Positions 7,498 through 14,898 of a stretch of DNA of 21,744 nucleotides are shown here, in pieces; the stretch's first letter is position 1, and each line of letters opens with the position of its first letter. The notes under the pieces were generated by a model. That model was not told the origin of the DNA. It made no database searches and worked only from the letters and a program-made list of their open reading frames with translations. This DNA comes from Anaerolinea thermophila (GTDB lineage Bacteria; Chloroflexota; Anaerolineae; Anaerolineales; Villigracilaceae). The position numbers were made by a program, and so were the translations under genes. The stretch spans positions 6,662-28,405 of the forward strand of contig DZBA01000004.1 in assembly GCA_022729775.1 (NCBI GenBank), given 5' to 3'.

Positions 7498-8802
7498 TTA
7501 TCTGATGGGGTAAACCGATTCGGCTGTCTTGCCTTCTGCGGGCCACACTACTTGTTTGATCAATGCGCCACCCGCGTCTTTTTGCCATTGGATGTAAACC
7601 ATCGAGTGACCAATTTGCAAGCCGTGATTCTCAGCGGATGTGTCGAACTTGATTTTGCCAAAGAAGGTCATCATGTCCACGCCGTCGAGCGCGGCTTTTA
7701 CGGCTTCGGCATCCAGTGATCCGGCGGTTTCGATTCCCTTTTGAAGAATCAAGCCCGCCGCGTATCCGCCTGCCGCGTGGTAGGAGGGTTCTTCGCCGTA
7801 GGCAGCTTTATACGCTTCGATGAATTCCGCGCCTGTGGGACCATAATCCGGCGTGAAGGCGGCGAGGGGTTCCCATTGGCTGGGTCCGACAATGCCCAGA
7901 GCGGCGTCGCCGATTTCAGCAAAGGTCGGTTCGGGGGGAGCAACCAAAAGGGAAATGAATTTTGTTTTGACGCCCTTATCGAATAAGGATTTGGCAAACT
8001 GCTGACCATCGGCAAAGTGACCGCCGCCCATGACCGCATCTACATCGGCGGGGATTTTATTGATGATGGGCGCGAAGTCTGTCGTGCCGCTGTCATAGCC
8101 TTCGTTCAGGACGATTTCATAGCCTTTTTCTAGCGCGTATGCTTCGAGCGCGGAGGCAACATCGGTGGAGAATTTATCATTCTCATGGATGATGGCAATC
8201 TTTTTCGCGTTTGCGTCGAGGCTGGCAAGCAAATCAGCAGAGCCGGTCAAGTAGGCGCTGGCGGGGGTGTAGGCTTGATAAACCAGCGTGTAGCCTTTTT
8301 GATAGGTGCTGTCAGATGCCGCGCCTGTCGTTACCATGATTTTGCCGTACTGCTCGGCGATGACCGCAGAGGCATCCGCAAGACCGGAGGAATACGGGCT
8401 GATGAGGAAGTCGGCGTTGTCTTCGGTGACAAGTTTGGTGTAGAGTTCTTGCACGCGGTCTTTGTTGGATTCATCATCATAGAATTTGGATGCAAATTTG
8501 ACCATTGTGCCGTCGGCAAGTTTGATTCCGCCCGCGGCGTTGACTTGCTCCATCCACAGGTTAAAGCCATTGTTCTGGCGGGTTGATTCTACATTCAGTT
8601 TGCCGGTCAGTGACGCGGTGAAACCTACGACGGCGGTTTTTTCTGCGGCAGCGGGCGCTTCTTCTGCGGCGGGCGCTTCAGGTTCAGCAGCGGCAGGCGC
8701 TTCGGCAGCGGGCGCTTCGGTGGGCGCGGGGCTTCCGCAAGCGGCGAGCGCAAGGCTCAACACAACCAGTAAAGCCAATACGTTTAACAATGAACGTTTC
8801 AT
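7498..8802 (-). CDS. Branched-chain amino acid-type ABC transporter substrate-binding lipoprotein
   Basis: This 434-residue protein starts at MKRSLLNVLA with AAGGAGG 11 bases upstream. The start gives a proper lipoprotein signal: two basic residues, a hydrophobic core and the lipobox LALAAC with Cys22 as the lipidation site. Residues 23-55 are a low-complexity Ala/Pro/Glu/Thr tether, then a Peripla_BP_6 fold begins with AVVGFTASLTGKLNVEST. It should be anchored on the outer face of the membrane and feed LivHMGF encoded just downstream. It is the first gene of the operon, and a stem-loop follows it. It is only distantly similar in sequence to the binding protein at the window's left edge, so the two systems probably take different ligands. 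Confidence 0.94.
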   Translation of the reverse strand: MKRSLLNVLALLVVLSLALAACGSPAPTEAPAAEAPAAAEPEAPAAEEAPAAAEKTAVVGFTASLTGKLNVESTRQNNGFNLWMEQVNAAGGIKLADGTMVKFASKFYDDESNKDRVQELYTKLVTEDNADFLISPYSSGLADASAVIAEQYGKIMVTTGAASDSTYQKGYTLVYQAYTPASAYLTGSADLLASLDANAKKIAIIHENDKFSTDVASALEAYALEKGYEIVLNEGYDSGTTDFAPIINKIPADVDAVMGGGHFADGQQFAKSLFDKGVKTKFISLLVAPPEPTFAEIGDAALGIVGPSQWEPLAAFTPDYGPTGAEFIEAYKAAYGEEPSYHAAGGYAAGLILQKGIETAGSLDAEAVKAALDGVDMMTFFGKIKFDTSAENHGLQIGHSMVYIQWQKDAGGALIKQVVWPAEGKTAESVYPIR

Positions 8803-8873
8803 ATTCAAACAAGCCTCCTTAATGGGTATGACAGATATTTTGAAGCCACGATAACGTGACCACACTTGAATAC

Positions 8874-8879
8874 ATTATA
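8874..8879 (-). promoter_or_regulatory. Candidate -10 box for the Liv operon
   Basis: A perfect TATAAT on the minus strand lies about 70 bases upstream of the binding-protein start. The position 16-18 bp upstream has only a poor -35 match (ATTCGA), so the promoter may need an activator. The identification is tentative. Confidence 0.4.
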
Positions 8880-9076
8880 TGGAAGCAGGGGTAATATCGA
8901 ATAAAAAACATATATGGATTTATAAATAATTTGTAAATAATCCAATCCGCAATCGGAAACACCGTATGACGGCAAATCCCATAGAGCCAAAAAATTGCAA
9001 TTTCATTGCAAGTTAAAATCGAGTAAAATTGACCAATTCCGGTACTTATAAGAAAAGTTTATTCTATTTGCACTGC

Positions 9077-9082
9077 AGGAGG
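9077..9082 (+). promoter_or_regulatory. Shine-Dalgarno site of the first cassette gene
   Basis: AGGAGG lies nine bases before the ATG at 9092. It fixes the start of the C39-like gene; an ATG-like frame extension at 9029 has no such site. Confidence 0.8.
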
Positions 9083-9091
9083 AAGCAAGAA

Positions 9092-10510
9092 ATGTTTGTA
9101 ACGAAGAATCTTTACCAAAACGACGAAACGTGGGCAAAGTCTCCTCTTGGAAATTCTAATGAGACCATCGGCGGATGGGGGGGTTTACTTACATCAGTCA
9201 CCATGATGCTCAATGGAATTGGCTATAACGAAACCCCGCTGACTGTTAACGAAAAGATGAAAAAGGCGGGCGGCTTTCAGGGCGCGTTTTTTATTCCCAG
9301 CGTGCTTCCTTACGTTTGGCCCAATTGCGCATACCGTGATATGCAGCCTTGCGAATCTTTCCCCGCGCCTATTCCACAAATTGACGCGGCTGTTGCGCAG
9401 GGCAAGCCGGTCATTTTGCAAGTGGATTGGAACAAACAGGCGGGTATTCAAACCCACTTTGTTTTAGTCAAGGAAAAAAAGGGAGAGGACTACTCTCTTT
9501 ATGATCCTTATAAATATGGCGGTGACGGTCCAGATAAAGAAGTCTTATTGACAAAACGTTATAAATACAACGGCGCGACCCTTCCTTCTGAAATCAGCGC
9601 GGTGTTGTGGTTTGATGCATACAGCGCGACTCCGCCCGAACCGCCCAAAGTAACAAAAGCTCCCGTGCCTGCCGAGCAATATATCCTTTATGTAATGGAA
9701 GATGACCTTTCCCTGCGCGCGGAACCTTCCACCACCGGCTATCTCTGGAAGCGCATGTTGCTTGGTTCTGAGTTGACCTGTCTTGAAGAAAAAGCAAAAG
9801 CCAAAGCGAAACTTGGCGTGCAAGGACAGTGGATTCAAGTGCAAGACGCAAAAGGCGATCAAGGGTATGTTGCCGCGTGGTATGTTTCTGATTCAAAGGC
9901 AAAACCCGCGCCTGCGCCTACTCCTTCGACTTCGACTGCTGCGCCCGCGCCCAAACCCGCTTCTGGCGCTGCGCCCAAACCTGCGGCGGCTCCTGTTCCC
10001 GCGCCTGCTGCTGCGCCTGTTCCGCCCGGCGCGATTGCGTTATTCCCCACTGCGGAATTGGCTCTGCGCTCGCAGGCTATTGTGTCTGATAACACCCTTA
10101 TCCGCCGCGTGCCTGTAACAGAACAACTCATCAGTCTCGAACCAGCCAACCAGACCATCGCCAAAGTCGGCGTGGAAGGGCAGTGGCTCAAAGTTCGCGA
10201 CGCGAATAAAAAAGAAGGGTATGTCGCCGCGTGGTATGTCAAGTATGCGGGTGGCTCCACCGCTACTGCGGCAGCTACTGCCGCGCCTGCCGCAAAAACC
10301 GGCAAAGTGAAAACAACGGTTGAGATGGTTTCCCTTCGCAAAGAGCCGGTGATTAGCGATGCTTCGTTGATTAAGCGCGTGCCACTCAATTATGAATTTA
10401 CAATCGCGGAACCCGGGGGCGAAGCCAAAGTCGGCGCAAATGATAAATGGATCAAAGTTAAAGATGCCACCCATGAAGGTTATGTGGCAGCTTGGTTTGT
10501 GGCGTTCTAA
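9092..10510 (+). CDS. C39-peptidase-like protein with three SH3b repeats, catalytic Cys replaced
   Basis: This 472-residue protein is the first gene of the cassette. Residues 1-175 look like the C39-like papain-fold family: YQNDETWA with Q9, then IGGWGGLLTSVTMML where the family normally has GC before xxTS, and THFVLV (H122) followed by YDPY (D138). The expected nucleophile Cys is Gly31 (codon GGT, 9182-9184). Three SH3b-like repeats follow, at about 197-266, 316-385 and 405-472, each ending in GYVAAW(Y/F)V. Pro/Ala-rich linkers (about 270-312 and 386-403) separate them. No signal peptide or membrane segment is seen, so the protein is probably cytoplasmic although SH3b domains are often extracellular. 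It is two bases from the TIR gene. A non-catalytic binding or sensor subunit is the likely role; the exact partner is unknown. Confidence 0.75.
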   Translation: MFVTKNLYQNDETWAKSPLGNSNETIGGWGGLLTSVTMMLNGIGYNETPLTVNEKMKKAGGFQGAFFIPSVLPYVWPNCAYRDMQPCESFPAPIPQIDAAVAQGKPVILQVDWNKQAGIQTHFVLVKEKKGEDYSLYDPYKYGGDGPDKEVLLTKRYKYNGATLPSEISAVLWFDAYSATPPEPPKVTKAPVPAEQYILYVMEDDLSLRAEPSTTGYLWKRMLLGSELTCLEEKAKAKAKLGVQGQWIQVQDAKGDQGYVAAWYVSDSKAKPAPAPTPSTSTAAPAPKPASGAAPKPAAAPVPAPAAAPVPPGAIALFPTAELALRSQAIVSDNTLIRRVPVTEQLISLEPANQTIAKVGVEGQWLKVRDANKKEGYVAAWYVKYAGGSTATAAATAAPAAKTGKVKTTVEMVSLRKEPVISDASLIKRVPLNYEFTIAEPGGEAKVGANDKWIKVKDATHEGYVAAWFVAF

Positions 10511-10512
10511 TT

Positions 10513-13500
10513 ATGTCAAACGAAACTGAAACCTCACGCACAACAAAAATATTTATTTCCTATTCCCGTAGGAATAAAGTATTTGTCAAAAAATTAAACG
10601 ACGCATTAGACTCCGCTGGCATAGATGCCTGGGTGGATTGGGAGGGGATTCCCCTCAGTTCCGATTGGATGGCGGAAATTTCCGCGGCAATCGAAGCCGC
10701 CGATGCGTTTGTATTCGTCATCAGCCCGGATTCTCTCAAATCCAAAATCTGCATGGATGAGTTGGAACTCGGTGTGAAATATAACAAAAAAATCATCCCT
10801 GTCTTATACCTCGAACCTCAAAAGGGACAGGATATGCACCCGAAGTTAGCCTCGACCAACTGGGTATATATGCGTCCCAAGAAGGATGACTTCAAAGCGA
10901 CTGTTCCCAAACTCATTTCTGCCATTCAAACTGACTTGGGCTGGCTGCAAAAACACACCCGCCTGTTACAGCGCTCCCTTGAATGGGACGGTAAACAGCG
11001 TAATCACAGTTATTTGCTGCAAGGCGCAGATTTGGATGACGGAGAAGATTGGGCAACCCAAGCAAACCCGGAAGTGGGACGAACTGTCGTGTCTGTGCAA
11101 GCGGAATACATTCATGAGAGCCGCAAAACTGCCGTCTGCCGCCAGCGCAACCTGACTATTGGCATTGGCGTCGCTTTGGTATTCAGCGTACTCATGGGTA
11201 TTTTTGCTTTTATGCAGCGCAGTGTCGCGCTGGAAAACGAACAGAAGGCAAAATCCAGCCAGGCAACTGCGGTGGCAAATGAAATGGCGCGCGCCACCCA
11301 GCAGGTCATCGCGGAAGAAAACGCGAAGATTGCGGAAGAAAACGCAAACATCGCCAAAGCGCAGCGCAGCGCGTCAGAAGCGCGCATCTATCAGAGCGAG
11401 GCTGGAAAGTTGAACACCAGCACCCTCTTGGCTGTGGATGCCTTCAAAAAACTTCCCACCCTGCGCGACGCGGAAGATGTTTTGCGAAGCAATATCAGTA
11501 TGCTTCCCGTTCCGATTAAACAAATTAATGTAGGCGCGCGCATCTCGAAAATTCAAACCAGCCCTGACCGCACGAAATTCGTATCTTCGGATGAAAGTGG
11601 GCAAGCCTGTGTCTGGAGCGCGGAAGATGGGGAAAAGTTTTTCTGCGTTCAACAAGAAGGCGTATTGTATGATTCTATCTTTAGCCGCGATGGGAAATTA
11701 ATCGCAACGGGTTCATCCAAAGGCGTGGTCAGCTTGTGGAATGCAGAAACCGGCAAACTGGAAAAATCCTTTCAACTCAAGGGCGTCATTTGGGATTTGC
11801 AAGCGCACCCCAACGGCTCATGGCTTGGGGTAGCGGCGAGCTATGGCGTTACCTTGATTGATATGGAAAAGTTAAAAGAACTTACCACAAACGTTACTGC
11901 TAGCGACGTTTATAAAATAGACTTTTCTTCCTCTGGCAAGTATCTAGCTATCGGGCAGGTAAATGGAAGTGTCTCTGTGTGGGATATTCCCAATGGGCGC
12001 ACGCTTGCGGGTCCCCAACACAACAACGAAGTGATAGATGTGTCGTTTAGCCCGGATGGGAACTGGGTCATCAGCGCGGGGGCAGATAGTACATCCCGCG
12101 CCATGAAAATCGGCGATGGCAGGCAAAAATATTCCATTACGCATGGCGACTGGGTCGAATACACCGCGTTTGGTCCCGATGGCTCTTGGTATGTTACTGT
12201 ATCGGATGATAACTATGTTCGCGTAATTGATACGATCTCTGGTCAAGAGAAGTTGCGCATGGCACATGATAGTTTTGGAACTAGGGCGCGCATCAGTTCC
12301 AACGGGCAATGGATTGCATCCACCAGTTATGACCATACCGCCAGAGTTTGGGACGCGTTGAACGGCACGCAGGTTATACAAGTTCCCGTTGCGGATATTG
12401 GCTCCGCGATTGAATTTAATCCCACCGCCACCCGTTTGATTGTAGGCGATAGGCAGGGCAACATCACGCTTTGGGATACTTCCAGCCTTCAACAGCGCGA
12501 GGGTCATGTCCCCTTTACAGATTATCTTCACGAGGCGAATTTCAGCCCCGATGGAAAATGGCTTGTTGCAAATGCGGATGATAAAAAAGTATGGATTATC
12601 CCATCTGATAAACTTGGCAGCAAAGACGATGAACGAAAAGTCTTATTTTCTGTAAAAGGCTTGACTTATGATACGGCAATCAGCGGCGATTCCAAGTGGT
12701 TTGTTGCGGTGGAGTATGACAGCGTTATTGCTGAATATAACCGCGCGGTATTGTCCAGCATGGATGGCGCTAAAAAAATCACCCTCACTCATGACCTGAG
12801 GGTGATTCAATATGTCATCTTTACCCCGGACAGCAAACAGGTTATTACTGCTGACGAAAGCGGCGTAGTTTATCTTTGGGATGTTGAAACCGGCGAAAGA
12901 AAGGGCGAACTTCAAGCCGATGGCGTAATCCTTTCGCTCGCAATTTCTCCTGACGGAAAATATCTTGTAGCCGGCATCGAAGAAGGCAACGTCAATGTCG
13001 TGTGGGACCTCACAACCATGACGCAGGTTGCAACGCTTGACCAGATTGGCGCAACGAACATTGCCGAATTCAGCCCAGATGGAAAGTGGCTTGCTACAGG
13101 CGGGTCTGAATCTTCCGTGCAGCTGTGGCACGCAGGCGATGGAACTTTCGCTCCCACAGAGAATGTCTTCAACACGGTGGGCGGCTTGTTTGCCGCGAAA
13201 TTCAGCCCAGATAGCGCGATTCTCTCCGTAGGCGATTCCAACGGTTACGTCTATTTATTCGATATGAACCGCATGGAAGAGGTCGCCCGCTTACGGCATG
13301 TGGATAAAATTACCGGCATCTCATTCTCGCCGGATGGAAAGCGCATGGCTGTCGCTGCCCAGAAAAGCGCAGCCTTGTGGGATGTGCTAGCCATTCCATT
13401 CCTTTATAGAGACCAATTAATTGAAACCGCGTGTTCGCGCTTAGTCGAGAACCTTAGCGACAGCGATTGGCAAACCATCTTTGGCGCGGCGGAATATCAG

Positions 13501-13536
13501 CTCACTTGCCCCAACTTGCCGGCAGGCAAAAACTAG
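10513..13536 (+). CDS. TIR domain-transmembrane-coiled coil-WD40 protein
   Basis: This 1007-residue protein starts at MSNETETSRT, two bases after the previous stop; a TTG start seven codons earlier would overlap that gene. Residues 12-130 form a TIR domain: IFISYSRRNKVFV, then DAWVDWEGI and SKICMDEL, whose E83 sits where NAD-cleaving TIR domains carry the catalytic Glu. A conserved linker (HTRLLQRSLEW) follows. One membrane segment lies at about 213-235 and an Ala/Glu/Lys-rich coiled coil at about 236-300. From about 325 to 970 there are about 15 WD40-like blades (e.g. SPDGKWLATGGS), roughly two seven-bladed propellers. The C terminus (YQLTCPNLP) matches the tail I associate with this WD40 class. 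The TIR and WD40 parts probably flank the membrane on different sides, or both are cytoplasmic if the segment only dips in. NADase activity, scaffolding or signal production are all possible. Confidence 0.88.
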   Translation: MSNETETSRTTKIFISYSRRNKVFVKKLNDALDSAGIDAWVDWEGIPLSSDWMAEISAAIEAADAFVFVISPDSLKSKICMDELELGVKYNKKIIPVLYLEPQKGQDMHPKLASTNWVYMRPKKDDFKATVPKLISAIQTDLGWLQKHTRLLQRSLEWDGKQRNHSYLLQGADLDDGEDWATQANPEVGRTVVSVQAEYIHESRKTAVCRQRNLTIGIGVALVFSVLMGIFAFMQRSVALENEQKAKSSQATAVANEMARATQQVIAEENAKIAEENANIAKAQRSASEARIYQSEAGKLNTSTLLAVDAFKKLPTLRDAEDVLRSNISMLPVPIKQINVGARISKIQTSPDRTKFVSSDESGQACVWSAEDGEKFFCVQQEGVLYDSIFSRDGKLIATGSSKGVVSLWNAETGKLEKSFQLKGVIWDLQAHPNGSWLGVAASYGVTLIDMEKLKELTTNVTASDVYKIDFSSSGKYLAIGQVNGSVSVWDIPNGRTLAGPQHNNEVIDVSFSPDGNWVISAGADSTSRAMKIGDGRQKYSITHGDWVEYTAFGPDGSWYVTVSDDNYVRVIDTISGQEKLRMAHDSFGTRARISSNGQWIASTSYDHTARVWDALNGTQVIQVPVADIGSAIEFNPTATRLIVGDRQGNITLWDTSSLQQREGHVPFTDYLHEANFSPDGKWLVANADDKKVWIIPSDKLGSKDDERKVLFSVKGLTYDTAISGDSKWFVAVEYDSVIAEYNRAVLSSMDGAKKITLTHDLRVIQYVIFTPDSKQVITADESGVVYLWDVETGERKGELQADGVILSLAISPDGKYLVAGIEEGNVNVVWDLTTMTQVATLDQIGATNIAEFSPDGKWLATGGSESSVQLWHAGDGTFAPTENVFNTVGGLFAAKFSPDSAILSVGDSNGYVYLFDMNRMEEVARLRHVDKITGISFSPDGKRMAVAAQKSAALWDVLAIPFLYRDQLIETACSRLVENLSDSDWQTIFGAAEYQLTCPNLPAGKN

Positions 13537-13555
13537 ATGCTCGGGAGAAGCCCCT

Positions 13556-14893
13556 ATGGAAAATCAATCTCAACAAGTTGCTCCTATCTTAATCACAGCA
13601 TGGACAAAGTACGCCCAGTTCAATGAGGTATCCCTAAAGCGTTCAAAAGCCTATTTGCAAATGCGCCGCTGGATTATCGTCATGGGCATTCTTGCGACCA
13701 TGTTCGCCATCCTCGTCGAAACCTACCCACCCAGTTTCCCTGTATTGGGAAGCATTATCTTGAAAGTGTTTTTGATTTTGTCGCCAATCACTGGTTCCAT
13801 TTTGGCAAGTGTGACCAGCAAACGTTTCTCGAATGGTGATTGGTTGATTTCCCGCGCGGGCGCGGAAGAAATTCAAAAAGAAATTTACATGTACCGCACC
13901 ATCCTAAAAAGTTCCAATGACCGCCGCGCCTGGCTCGAAAAACGCCTTGTTGAAATCCAGCGGCAGGTCTTTCGTGGGATGGGCGGTGAATTCATCCTCA
14001 AACCGTATGAAGGGCAGTTGCCACCTTATTACAACCCGGAAGACCCCAGCAGCGACTATGGCTTCGACGATATTTCCGGCGATGATTACTACCGCTACCG
14101 CCTTTCCACTCAGCTTGCTTGGCATATCAAAAAAATCAATATCCATGAAACGGAACGCACCCGCCTGCTGTGGTTTATCTATACCACCGCGGGAGCAAGC
14201 GCGTTTTTAGTCGCATTAGACGGCGCCGTCGAAGGTCCTTTTAGTTTATGGGTGGCGTTTACCGCCGCTTTGACCGCTGGCTTTTTAGCGTGGCAGGAAC
14301 TTCGCAACCTCGATGAAGTCATCCGCAATTACAGCAAGGTCATCATGGAATTGACCGTTGTTTATGACCATTGGATGAACCTCGAGCCTGAGGAGCGCAC
14401 AACTAACGAAACCAACAAGATGGTAAAAGCCACAGAAGATGTACTGTGGAGTCAGAACGTCGAATATATCAAATCCATGCAGGAAGCCCTCTCGGACGAT
14501 TCTTTGGAGCGCGAAGCTAGCTTGATCAACCGCGTCATCAAGGAATCTGTAGAGTCAACCGAACGCCTGAGCCAAGCCATGAGCGATGCCATCGTAGACC
14601 AGACGCGCGAAAGCCTGAAAGCCGGCGAAGAAAGACTTACCGAAACTTTCAAAGAAGCGCTTGGCTCACTGGCGCAAGAGGCATCCTCTGAACTGGTGCA
14701 AGCGGAACTGGAATCCATGCGCGCTGCCATTGAAGATACGTTGGAAGACCTTTCACAGCGTATGGGCATGAGCTCCTTCCTCAAACAAATCGAAGATGAA
14801 TTCGCTGGCGTTGAAATTGGCTCGAACACCCCATCCAGTGTTCTGAACAGCCTGCTTGCCCGATACCCCAAAACCATTGAAGCAAAAGGATAA
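13556..14893 (+). CDS. Double SLATT/DUF4231 membrane protein with coiled-coil tail
   Basis: This 445-residue protein starts at MENQSQQVAP, with GGGAG upstream and 19 bases after the TIR-WD40 stop. The AWTKYAQFNEVSLKRSKAY stretch before the first hydrophobic hairpin is typical of DUF4231, part of the SLATT family. Two membrane hairpins are visible: about 39-55 with 63-86, and 204-221 with 228-246. Each is followed by a helical segment, so the SLATT unit appears twice. Residues about 300-410 are a long Glu/Lys/Ser-rich amphipathic helix region, probably a coiled coil. SLATT proteins are predicted pore-forming effectors in SMODS/SLOG nucleotide-signal conflict systems, here beside TIR and SLOG-like genes. 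The family call rests on pattern recognition; pore activity is inferred. Confidence 0.78.
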   Translation: MENQSQQVAPILITAWTKYAQFNEVSLKRSKAYLQMRRWIIVMGILATMFAILVETYPPSFPVLGSIILKVFLILSPITGSILASVTSKRFSNGDWLISRAGAEEIQKEIYMYRTILKSSNDRRAWLEKRLVEIQRQVFRGMGGEFILKPYEGQLPPYYNPEDPSSDYGFDDISGDDYYRYRLSTQLAWHIKKINIHETERTRLLWFIYTTAGASAFLVALDGAVEGPFSLWVAFTAALTAGFLAWQELRNLDEVIRNYSKVIMELTVVYDHWMNLEPEERTTNETNKMVKATEDVLWSQNVEYIKSMQEALSDDSLEREASLINRVIKESVESTERLSQAMSDAIVDQTRESLKAGEERLTETFKEALGSLAQEASSELVQAELESMRAAIEDTLEDLSQRMGMSSFLKQIEDEFAGVEIGSNTPSSVLNSLLARYPKTIEAKG

Positions 14894-14898
14894 TAGCC

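Larger units (their letters stand above)
8803..9091. promoter_or_regulatory. AT-rich divergent promoter region
   Basis: This 289-bp gap separates the divergent Liv operon and the four-gene TIR/SLATT cassette. The centre (about 8870-8940 and 8990-9070) is strongly AT-rich. It must hold promoters in both directions. On the minus strand TATAAT is visible; on the plus strand TTGACC (9029-9034) and TATAAG (9047-9052) are only 12 bp apart, too close for a standard sigma-70 pair. TTGCAA occurs twice nearby (8995-9000 and 9006-9011). No coding sequence is supported here. Confidence 0.5.

Noticed and set aside
8805..8990. Small minus-strand frame in the divergent promoter region
   Set aside because: It overlaps the signal-sequence region of the lipoprotein gene only slightly, has no ribosome site, and lies in AT-rich promoter DNA.
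9029..9052. Sigma-70-type promoter TTGACC...TATAAG for the cassette
   Set aside because: The spacer is only 12 bp, too short for a standard promoter, so it is not annotated as one.
9029..9091. Earlier start for the C39-like protein
   Set aside because: There is no ribosome site at 9029, the added residues are not a signal peptide, and AGGAGG precedes 9092.
9859..10389. Minus-strand frame opposite the Pro/Ala-rich linker
   Set aside because: Low-complexity GC-rich coding on the plus strand produces Ala/Gly-rich open frames on the other strand; no independent evidence of a gene.
10492..10512. TTG start for the TIR-WD40 protein
   Set aside because: It overlaps the preceding gene and gives no extra conserved residues; the ATG at 10513 fits tight coupling.
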